Positions 33,284 to 39,296 of a stretch of DNA of 39,296 nt are shown here, piece by piece. The notes beneath the pieces are model-generated. The model was not told where the DNA came from, ran no database searches, and saw only the letters and a program-made list of their open reading frames with translations. The stretch spans positions 1-39,296 of the forward strand of contig DASZQG010000060.1 of assembly GCA_035550075.1 (NCBI GenBank), read 5' to 3'. Position 1 is the stretch's first letter. Every line of letters starts with the position of its first letter. This DNA comes from AWTP1-13 sp035550075 (GTDB taxonomy: Bacteria; Pseudomonadota; Alphaproteobacteria; Rhizobiales; Hyphomicrobiaceae). The translations under genes and the position numbers were made by a program.

Positions 33284-34783
33284 CTAGATCTTCTGATTGT
33301 AGGTGCCGACCTCGGGGAACTTCCCGAGCCGGGCGTCGATGTCGGCAAAGATGGCGCGCATGTTCGCCTCCGACGTCGGGCTCTCCACGACGATGACCAG
33401 CTCGGGCTTGTTGGAGGAGGCGCGCACCAGCCCCCAGGTGCCGTCCTCAAGCACCACACGCACCCCGTTGACGGTGACGAGATCGCGGATCGCCTGGCCA
33501 GCGACGCGCGCACCGGAAGCCCGCGCCTGCTCATACTGCGCCGTCACCTGGTCAACGATGGCGTACTTCTCCTCGTCCGCGCAGTGCGGCGACATGGTCG
33601 GCGACTGCCAGGTGCGCGGCAGCGCGTTCTTGAGATCGGCCAGCGATTTGCCGGGCGCGCGGTCGAGCATCTCGCACACGGCGATCGCGGTGAGCAGTCC
33701 GTCGTCGTAGCCCCTGCCGATCGGCGGCTGCAGGAAGAAATGGCCGGACTTCTCGAAGCCGGCCAACGCCCGCTGCGCGTGCGTATACCGCTTCATGTAG
33801 GAGTGGCCGGTCTTCCAGTAGTGCGTGCGCGCGCCATTCCGCGCCAGCACCGGATCGGTCATGAACAGGCCGGTCGATTTGACGTCGGCGACGAACACCG
33901 CATTGCGGTGCCGCTGCGACAAATCCCGCGCGAGCATCACGCCCACCTTGTCGGCGAAGATCTCGTCGCCCGCGTTGTCGACCACGCCGCAGCGGTCGCC
34001 GTCGCCGTCGAAGCCGAAGCCGATGTCGGCCTTGCTCTCAAGCACCGCGTCGCGGATGGCGTGCAGCATCTTCATGTCTTCGGGATTCGGGTTGTAGCGC
34101 GGAAAGGAATGATCGAGCTCGCAGTCGAGCGGTACCACCTCGCAGCCGATGCCTTCCAGCACGCGCGGCGCATAGGCACCGGCGGTGCCGTTGCCGCATG
34201 CGGCCACCACTTTCAGTTTGCGGGTGAGCTTTGGCCGGCTGGTGAGGTCGGCCATGTAGCGCTGGTCGAGGCCGGAAACGAAGGTATAGCTGCCGCCCGA
34301 GGCGGTCTCGCCACGGCCGCCCAGCACAATGTCTTTCAGCGCCGTCATCTCCTCCGGGCCGAAGGTCAGCGGCCGCTCGAAGCCCATCTTGATGCCGGTC
34401 CAGCCGTTGTCATTGTGGCTGGCGGTCACCATCGCCACGCATTCCAGGTCGAGATCGAACTGGGCGAAGTAGGCCATCGGCGACAGCGCGAGGCCGATGT
34501 CGTGCACCTCCGCGCCGCCCGCCAGCAGTCCGGTCACCAGCGCCTGCTTCACGGCACCCGAGTACCAGCGGTAGTCATGGCCGACCACGAAGCGCCGGCG
34601 CACGCCGCGCTCGCGGGCGAGCGTGGCAAGCCCCAGGCCGACGGCATTGAGACCCATCAGGTTGATCTCGTTCGGAAACAGCCAGCGCGCGTCGTATTCG
34701 CGAAAGCCGGTGGGCTTGACGAGAGGCAGGCGTTCGAAATCGGCCGTGTTGGGTACGAGGTCAGCCTTGGGCTTGGGGAACAT
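33284..34783 (-). CDS. phosphomannomutase/phosphoglucomutase (alpha-D-phosphohexomutase)
   Basis: A 499-residue four-domain mutase of the AlgC/ManB type that interconverts hexose 6- and 1-phosphates for polysaccharide and lipopolysaccharide synthesis. The phosphoserine is Ser122 in VTASHNDNGWTG; the metal loop is DGDGDR with Asp259, Asp261 and Asp263; the sugar-binding loop is FEKSGHFF (343-350); the phosphate-binding loop is RASSNKPEL near the C-terminus. The start has GAGG about nine bases upstream. No nucleotide-sugar genes adjoin it. It is preceded by a 126-base gap with a plausible promoter. Confidence 0.93.
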   Translation of the reverse strand: MFPKPKADLVPNTADFERLPLVKPTGFREYDARWLFPNEINLMGLNAVGLGLATLARERGVRRRFVVGHDYRWYSGAVKQALVTGLLAGGAEVHDIGLALSPMAYFAQFDLDLECVAMVTASHNDNGWTGIKMGFERPLTFGPEEMTALKDIVLGGRGETASGGSYTFVSGLDQRYMADLTSRPKLTRKLKVVAACGNGTAGAYAPRVLEGIGCEVVPLDCELDHSFPRYNPNPEDMKMLHAIRDAVLESKADIGFGFDGDGDRCGVVDNAGDEIFADKVGVMLARDLSQRHRNAVFVADVKSTGLFMTDPVLARNGARTHYWKTGHSYMKRYTHAQRALAGFEKSGHFFLQPPIGRGYDDGLLTAIAVCEMLDRAPGKSLADLKNALPRTWQSPTMSPHCADEEKYAIVDQVTAQYEQARASGARVAGQAIRDLVTVNGVRVVLEDGTWGLVRASSNKPELVIVVESPTSEANMRAIFADIDARLGKFPEVGTYNQKI

Positions 34784-34850
34784 TGGGTTTGACCTCGGAG
34801 GAGAAAGGCATTTCCCGGCGATGGATGCACGGCGATAGCTACAAACGCGT

Positions 34851-34881
34851 GATATAGCGCAAAGTTCGCCGTATGTGACAA
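34851..34881 (-). promoter_or_regulatory. possible promoter of the phosphohexomutase gene
   Basis: On the minus strand TTGTCA (34881-34876) and TATATC (34856-34851) are separated by 19 bases, slightly long. The site is about 70 bases upstream of the ATG at 34783, inside the gap after the aspartic protease gene. Confidence 0.3.
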
Positions 34882-34909
34882 GGCGCCGTGACCAAAACGG
34901 GGCCGGTTG

Positions 34910-35488
34910 TCACTCCTGCAGCACCAGGACGCCGTTGCGGATATCGAAGTGGTCGAGGCGGCCGAGAAACGACATGCCGAGCAAGGAGGTATTCAGTTTC
35001 CCGGGCTCGCTGACCGCCGCCGCCACGTTGCGCACGACCACATCGCCAATGCTGATCCGGTCGATGACGACGGTTGCCACCCGGGCGATCCCGTTGGCCG
35101 TGCTCACGCGCTGCGTGTAGTCGCTTTCGCGGGTGTAGATGCCGGCGTCGCGCGCATCGTCCCAGGTCAGGGCCACCAGCGAGGCGCCGGTGTCGACAAG
35201 CACGGGAATGCGCCGGCCATTGACTTCGGCCTCGGTATAGTAGTGGCCGTTGGCACCGGCCCTGATCTCCACGGCCCGCCGGCCGGTCGGCGTGGTTGTC
35301 CGGGCTGCCGCCTGCGGACCGCGCACAAGGGCAGGCTCCTGCGCAACCTGCGGCGCCTGCACGCCCAATGCAGTGCGGGCCAGACCCTTGATGTCCTCGA
35401 AAAAAACGACGCTGACGACCAGGGCGCAGGCCGCAACGACCCACCCGAAAGCCATCATGGCCGCTTGTCGTGCACCAGAAGAGAGCAT
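34910..35488 (-). CDS. membrane-anchored clan AA retropepsin-like aspartic protease (TIGR02281 type), copy 2
   Basis: A 192-residue protein with one membrane helix (about 11-30), a Pro/Ala/Thr-rich linker, and a single-lobe retropepsin-type domain with the active-site motif VDTGAS (Asp99), the flap region STANG and the closing LLGMSFLGRL. One lobe per chain means it must work as a dimer, like retroviral proteases. The domain should face the periplasm. It follows a paralogue by 47 bases on the same strand; their protease domains are recognisably alike, but the membrane anchors differ. The start lacks a clear ribosome binding site, and the double ATG at residues 11-12 is an alternative. Confidence 0.82.
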   Translation of the reverse strand: MLSSGARQAAMMAFGWVVAACALVVSVVFFEDIKGLARTALGVQAPQVAQEPALVRGPQAAARTTTPTGRRAVEIRAGANGHYYTEAEVNGRRIPVLVDTGASLVALTWDDARDAGIYTRESDYTQRVSTANGIARVATVVIDRISIGDVVVRNVAAAVSEPGKLNTSLLGMSFLGRLDHFDIRNGVLVLQE

Positions 35489-35535
35489 CCGTTACGCGTT
35501 GCCTGCCGCACCGCCGTATGCACACGCACCGGCCG

Positions 35536-36243
35536 TCAGCTCCGCAGGGTCAGGAACTCGCCGGAAAACTCATATGACCGCAGCCTGCTTAAAAAACTCA
35601 TACCAAGCAGGTTCTCCTTGAGGGCTCCCGGCTTGGCCACCAGCGCTTCCACGTCGGTCAGCGCGATGTGGCCGACGGATAGGTTGCGCAGGCGAACGCT
35701 GGCCGCGTACGAGGTGCCGTTGGCCGTCTGCACCGGCACGGAATAGCTCAGCGACTCCACGTCGATGCCGAGCCGGCGGGCGTCGGCCGGCTTGAGAACG
35801 ACGGTGGAGGCCCCCGTATCGACCAGCATGTTGAGGCCGATGCCGTCGACCTGCGTCCTGAGCATGAAATGCCCATCCGAACGGCGCCGCACGCGGACCG
35901 AGTGTTCGCCCTCGATCTGCGGCTCGCTGCGCAGGGCCGTGCCCGGCGGCAGCAGCTCGCCCGCGACGCGGTGGCCGAAGCTGAAAATCTCCTCGCGGTA
36001 GCTGTAGCCGCCCACCAGCAGCAGCGCGATGCAAACCCAGGTCAGCAGATCGCGCACCGCCTGCCCGCTGCGCCCGCGATAGCTGCCGGCGATCGAGGAG
36101 CCGAGGAAGATCAGCAGCGCGACGCAGGCCACACCAACGGCGAAATCAGGTGGATCGAAGCCCGCAATGGTGCCGGCATCCGCGCGCAACAGCAGCGCCA
36201 GACCGGCGATGACCAGGAGCAGCAGCGCGATCCAGGCGCCCAT
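35536..36243 (-). CDS. membrane-anchored clan AA retropepsin-like aspartic protease (TIGR02281 type), copy 1
   Basis: A 235-residue protein with three N-terminal hydrophobic helices (about 3-20, 34-52 and 66-80) and a C-terminal retropepsin-like domain: VDTGAS (Asp142), QTANGTSY flap, and NLLGMSFLSRL. Single-lobed, so active as a dimer if at all. The ribosome binding sequence AAAGGTG overlaps the stop of the DUF1289 gene four bases upstream, so the two are coupled. The role of these alphaproteobacterial proteases is not established to my knowledge. Confidence 0.82.
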   Translation of the reverse strand: MGAWIALLLLVIAGLALLLRADAGTIAGFDPPDFAVGVACVALLIFLGSSIAGSYRGRSGQAVRDLLTWVCIALLLVGGYSYREEIFSFGHRVAGELLPPGTALRSEPQIEGEHSVRVRRRSDGHFMLRTQVDGIGLNMLVDTGASTVVLKPADARRLGIDVESLSYSVPVQTANGTSYAASVRLRNLSVGHIALTDVEALVAKPGALKENLLGMSFLSRLRSYEFSGEFLTLRS

Positions 36244-36247
36244 CGGA

Positions 36248-36427
36248 TCACCTTTCAGCGGCCGTGCGTGCCGTGCGCCGCCGTTCCGGCAGTTCCCGCA
36301 TGATACGGTCCCGTTGCGCTTCCGTCATGTCGCGCCAACCGGCGATCTCCTCCAGGGATCGGCCGCACCCCGCACACAATCCGGTGACAGCGTCGATCAC
36401 GCACACGTTAATGCACGGAGAATCCAT
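36248..36427 (-). CDS. DUF1289 small cysteine-rich protein
   Basis: A 59-residue protein from the ATG at 36427. It starts MDSPCINVCVID and continues TGLCAGCGRSLEEIAGW, the DUF1289 (YdhL-like) pattern with four cysteines (two CX3C/CX2C pairs) that could hold a metal ion or Fe-S cluster. An in-frame TTG at 36469 would add 14 residues that do not match the family. Its stop lies four bases before the aspartic protease start, with the next ribosome binding site overlapping its end. Function unknown. Confidence 0.82.
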   Translation of the reverse strand: MDSPCINVCVIDAVTGLCAGCGRSLEEIAGWRDMTEAQRDRIMRELPERRRTARTAAER

Positions 36428-36511
36428 GAATCCTGCGGCTTCCCGCACATGGGGGAGGCCGGCCCCCAATCCACAACCAATGTAGGAAACACAGGCCGTG
36501 CTGACAATGCT

Positions 36512-38080
36512 TCAGCGCGCGGTCGTCACCGGTTCCGTGTGTGCGCGCCGGCCCGCCAGCGCAACCGCCTGGCGATGGCGTTCCTGACCCAGCGGCTGCA
36601 GCGGCGGCATGGCCCGCAGCACGCGGCTGCGCGGAAACTCGACAACGGCCTCGGTGCCCTTGCGCAACTCGGAGCGCAGCTCGAACGTGCCGCCGTGAAG
36701 CGCCACGAGGTTCTGAACGATTGGCAGGCCGAGCCCGGTGCCGCCTTCCGCCGTCTCATGCGCCAGCGAACCCTGGCCGAACGCCTGCATGACGCGCGGG
36801 ATTTCCTCTTTCGGGATGCCTGGCCCGGTGTCCTTGACAATCAGCGTCTGGCCGCCGTCGGGCGTGCTTGCTGCCCTCAGCGTGATGCGGCCTCCGCGTG
36901 GGGTGAACTTGATGGCGTTGGAGAGCAGGTTGAGGCAGATCTGGCGCACGGCGCGTTCGTCCGCCCACAGCGGGTCGAGGTCCTTGGCGAAGTCGAGAGC
37001 GACGTGCAGGCCCTTGCTCTCGGCGCGCAGGTGCAGCAGGCGGAGGCAATCCTCCAGCACGTCGCATAGGCGCAGCGACTCCTGGTTCAGTTCGTAGCGG
37101 CCGGCCTCGATGCGGGACAGATCGAGGATCTCATTGATGAGCTGCAGCAGGTGGCGACCGCTCTCGTGAATGTTGCCGGCATAGTCCTTGTAGCTCGCGT
37201 TCTGCATGGGTCCCAGCAGCTCGCCCTTCATCACTTCGGAAAAGCCGAGGATGGCATTGAGCGGCGTGCGCAGCTCATGGCTCATGGTGGCGAGGAAGCG
37301 CGACTTTGCAACGTTGGCGGCCTCCGCGCGGCGGCGGGCCTCGTCGGAGATGGCCTTCTCCTCCTCGACCTCGGCGATCAAGGCATCCTTCTCGGCGCGG
37401 AACTCGAGCATGGCCAAGGCCGTGGTGTTGAGGCCCTTGGCGAGAAAAATGAAGTAGATGTGCATGCCGACCGCCATCGCCGCCATGGCGAGATAGAACG
37501 GGTGCCACTGCAGCAGCAGGCGCGTCACCACTGCCACCGTCATCGGCACGGTCCCGACATAGAGGATGGACATGACCGCGGAGGCGAAGGTCATGCGGAT
37601 CGCGAGCAGCACGATCAGCGCGGCCAGCATGAAGACGTGCGACGCGGCGTCCGTGGCGCCGACCCCGAGCACGGCCATGCCGCCCCAGGCAATGCCGCTC
37701 GCCAGCTCCAACCAGATGAACAGCCGGCGCCAGCGTCCGACGTGAATCTCGGTGCGCGGCTGGCCGAGGAAGCGGCGGCACGCGGCGATCATGAAAAACT
37801 TGACGGAGATGACAGCCGCCAGCCAGGCGGAGGCCTGCAGCACCGGCGCCCAGAACATCGACGCCAGCGAGAAGATGACGGCCAGCAATGGAATGGTGAC
37901 GCGCGCAGAAAGCTCGTTGCGCACGAACATGGAGAGGAGCTCGTACTCGAACTCGGGTTTCAGCGTTGTGCCTTGCGAGAGCCGTGCACGGGTCTCGCGC
38001 AGCTTTTCCTGCATCGCGGCACGCGGGTCCTTCGCGCGCGCACCGCGATGCGGGCTGGTGCCGTGTTCGCCGCCCTGCAT
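36512..38080 (-). CDS. membrane sensor histidine kinase (PleC/PdhS-like transmitter)
   Basis: A 522-residue kinase. Six hydrophobic helices span about 61-215, with no large periplasmic loop, followed by a coiled coil (about 225-258) and the transmitter. The phosphorylated histidine is His268 in MSHELRTPLNAILGFSE; the N box is NLLSNAIKF, G1 is DTGPGIP and G2 is GTGLGLPIV. The dimerisation helix segment LINEILDLSRIEAGRYEL is typical of alphaproteobacterial kinases around DivK, such as PleC and PdhS. I chose the ATG at 38080 because GAGG lies six bases upstream; the frame extends to a GTG at 38134. No response regulator is adjacent. Confidence 0.88.
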   Translation of the reverse strand: MQGGEHGTSPHRGARAKDPRAAMQEKLRETRARLSQGTTLKPEFEYELLSMFVRNELSARVTIPLLAVIFSLASMFWAPVLQASAWLAAVISVKFFMIAACRRFLGQPRTEIHVGRWRRLFIWLELASGIAWGGMAVLGVGATDAASHVFMLAALIVLLAIRMTFASAVMSILYVGTVPMTVAVVTRLLLQWHPFYLAMAAMAVGMHIYFIFLAKGLNTTALAMLEFRAEKDALIAEVEEEKAISDEARRRAEAANVAKSRFLATMSHELRTPLNAILGFSEVMKGELLGPMQNASYKDYAGNIHESGRHLLQLINEILDLSRIEAGRYELNQESLRLCDVLEDCLRLLHLRAESKGLHVALDFAKDLDPLWADERAVRQICLNLLSNAIKFTPRGGRITLRAASTPDGGQTLIVKDTGPGIPKEEIPRVMQAFGQGSLAHETAEGGTGLGLPIVQNLVALHGGTFELRSELRKGTEAVVEFPRSRVLRAMPPLQPLGQERHRQAVALAGRRAHTEPVTTAR

Positions 38081-38180
38081 GACAACCTCATCCGGCCAAC
38101 AAAGGCCTATGCCAACCAGAAATCCGCAGGCCACAGCCCGCGCCTGCCCCGCGCCGGAAGGGTCAATGTTGCGGCAAATT

Positions 38181-38260
38181 CCTAACGTTGCGTTTACTCA
38201 TCGCCACACACTCCACACCGCCCGATGTGCGCCTTGCGCGAGGGTTTACGCTTCGTTAGG
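38181..38260. promoter_or_regulatory. imperfect inverted repeat between kinase and hydrolase genes
   Basis: CCTAACGTTGCGTTTAC (38181-38197) and GTTTACGCTTCGTTAGG (38244-38260) match as inverted copies at 13 of 17 positions, 46 bases apart. Two copies of one binding site facing opposite ways in a divergent promoter region would fit a regulator controlling both genes. A short hairpin (38264-38269 with 38279-38284) lies just after. Confidence 0.3.
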
Positions 38261-38300
38261 AGTCCGGGCTTGCGGTCCGCCCGGGACCTGAGGACGCGTC

Positions 38301-39044
38301 ATGAAACTGACCATTGTGGGTTGCGGCGACGCGTTCGGATCGGGTGGTCGGCTGCAGACCTGCTACCACGTCGAGGCGGCTGGAACGCGGTTCCTCATCG
38401 ATTGCGGGGCGACGGCGCTGATCGGTTTCAACCGCCTGGACCTCGACCCCAATTCCATCGAAACGATCTTCATCTCCCATTTGCACGGCGATCATTATGC
38501 GGGTCTCGTCTGGTGGCTCATGCACGCCCAGCACGTGGCCAAGCGCCGGGTGCCGCTCACGATCATTGGGCCTGAAGGCGTGGCCGCCCGCTATGAAGCG
38601 GCCACCGAAGCCCTATTCCCCGGATCGAGCAAAGTTCGGCGCGCCTACGACCTGCGATTTCGCGAGCTGGTGGCCGCGGCGCCGCTGGACGCAGGACCGG
38701 TGCGCGTTACCCCCTTCGAGGTGGTGCACCCCTCGGGTGCGCCGTCCTATGCGCTGCGCTTCGAAACAGAGGGCAAGGTGCTGGCCTTCTCGGGCGACAC
38801 CGAGTGGACGGACAACCTCGTCACGGCGGGCCGCGCGGCCGATCTCTTCATGATCGAGTGCTACCAGTATGAGGCCACCACGCGCTATCACCTGCGCTGG
38901 CCGACCATCGCCGACAACATCGACCGCATCGCAGCCAGACGCATCATGCTGACGCACATGGGAAGCGCGATGCTGGCGCGGCAGAAGGACATCTGCGATC
39001 CCCGCATCGTCTTCGCCGAGGACGGCCTCACGATCGACATATGA
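38301..39044 (+). CDS. metallo-beta-lactamase-fold hydrolase (RNase Z-like)
   Basis: A 247-residue metallo-hydrolase. Motif 2 is SHLHGDHYAG with His60, His62, Asp64 and His65; VVHPSG and AFSGDTEW supply the further metal ligands, and THMG near the end the last histidine. The opening MKLTIVGCGDAFGSGGRLQTCY is like RNase Z and related small phosphodiesterases, but the long exosite arm that RNase Z uses to bind tRNA is not evident. GAGG lies about eight bases before the ATG. Its stop overlaps the start of the next gene (ATGA). Substrate unknown. Confidence 0.85.
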   Translation: MKLTIVGCGDAFGSGGRLQTCYHVEAAGTRFLIDCGATALIGFNRLDLDPNSIETIFISHLHGDHYAGLVWWLMHAQHVAKRRVPLTIIGPEGVAARYEAATEALFPGSSKVRRAYDLRFRELVAAAPLDAGPVRVTPFEVVHPSGAPSYALRFETEGKVLAFSGDTEWTDNLVTAGRAADLFMIECYQYEATTRYHLRWPTIADNIDRIAARRIMLTHMGSAMLARQKDICDPRIVFAEDGLTIDI

Positions 39045-39296
39045 CGGGCAGCGCGCGCGAGCTGAGTGGCCTGGTGCGCGACATCGGCGCGTGCCGCATC
39101 TGCATTGACAATCCGCGCGGTTCTCCGCTTCCGCACGCCCCGCGTCCGGTGCTGCGTCCGAGCGCGACCGCGAAAATCTGCATCTGCAGCCAGGCACCCG
39201 GCGCGCGGGTGCATGCCTCGGGAATGCCGTTCTCGGACCCGTCCGGCGACCGTCTGCGGAGCTGGCTGGGGATGTCACCCGACGTGTTCTACGATC
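39041..39296 (+). CDS. uracil-DNA glycosylase family protein (partial, runs off the window)
   Basis: The first 85 residues are visible. Two cysteines lie in RDIGACRICIDNP near the N-terminus, then PRPVLRPS and the glycosylase loop SQAPGARVHASGMPFSDPSG (from about 51), which is the water-activating/uracil-binding region of family 4-like UDGs, followed by DRLRSWLGM. Known members remove uracil or related damaged bases, but this short-form group is little studied. It overlaps the metallo-hydrolase gene by four bases, so the two are co-translated. The C-terminal part, including the HPSP-type motif, is outside the window. Confidence 0.8.
   Translation, partial: MTGSARELSGLVRDIGACRICIDNPRGSPLPHAPRPVLRPSATAKICICSQAPGARVHASGMPFSDPSGDRLRSWLGMSPDVFYD

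Noticed and set aside
1..39296. CRISPR array, transposon, phage genes, tRNA or rRNA
   Set aside because: No regularly spaced direct repeats, transposase or integrase motifs, cloverleaf-like sequences or rRNA-like stretches were seen; intergenic gaps are short and the genes are ordinary chromosomal ones.

Overview
The window is about 39.3 kb of high-GC, gene-dense bacterial chromosome. I read it as an alphaproteobacterium, probably of the Rhizobiales (Bradyrhizobiaceae or Xanthobacteraceae type). The reasons are the gene style (tripartite tricarboxylate transporter binding protein, IorAB-type molybdenum hydroxylase, a DUF1289 gene beside clan AA aspartic proteases, an exonuclease-ligase pair, a PleC/PdhS-like kinase) and a sequence resembling the rhizobial Irr box upstream of iron-uptake genes. 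This is an inference from family distribution; there is no rRNA or other phylogenetic marker here. I see no insertion sequence, phage, CRISPR array, tRNA or rRNA, so it looks like ordinary chromosome with several metabolic modules.

Left part (1-9950): a YeeE/YedE sulfur transporter followed by a thiamine diphosphate enzyme; a small possible membrane ORF and a strong hairpin terminator; then, on the minus strand, a glutathione S-transferase followed by a dihydrodipicolinate-synthase-family aldolase. Next come threonine ammonia-lyase and a homodimeric-type 2-oxoacid dehydrogenase E1 whose reading frames overlap by one base, which suggests threonine to 2-oxobutyrate to acyl-CoA. A 3-hydroxyisobutyrate-dehydrogenase-type enzyme lies divergently.

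Middle part (9977-21207): a MocA-like molybdenum cofactor nucleotidyltransferase (minus); an RND efflux adaptor and pump (plus); then a translationally coupled four-gene operon behind an extended -10 promoter: TctC-like binding protein, [2Fe-2S] subunit, IorB-like molybdenum subunit, and a ModA-like binding protein without a signal peptide. A cupin gene and an MFS transporter follow on the minus strand.

DNA repair and redox part (21380-28770): LigD with PE-ligase-polymerase order, DusA, an exported thioredoxin-like protein, then the overlapping ligase-associated exonuclease and ATP-dependent DNA ligase. Neither Ku nor the Lhr helicase and phosphoesterase usually linked to this exonuclease-ligase pair is visible.

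Right part (28779-39296): a fatty acid desaturase divergent from a cupredoxin and FTR1 iron permease, with a candidate Irr box between them; an FMN-dependent alpha-hydroxy-acid oxidising enzyme divergent from an oxaloacetate-decarboxylase-like enzyme; a phosphomannomutase/phosphoglucomutase; two tandem retropepsin-like aspartic proteases behind a DUF1289 gene; an orphan membrane histidine kinase; and a metallo-beta-lactamase-fold hydrolase overlapping a uracil-DNA-glycosylase-like gene that runs off the end.

All functional calls are made by reading motifs and remembered family features; no database search was run.
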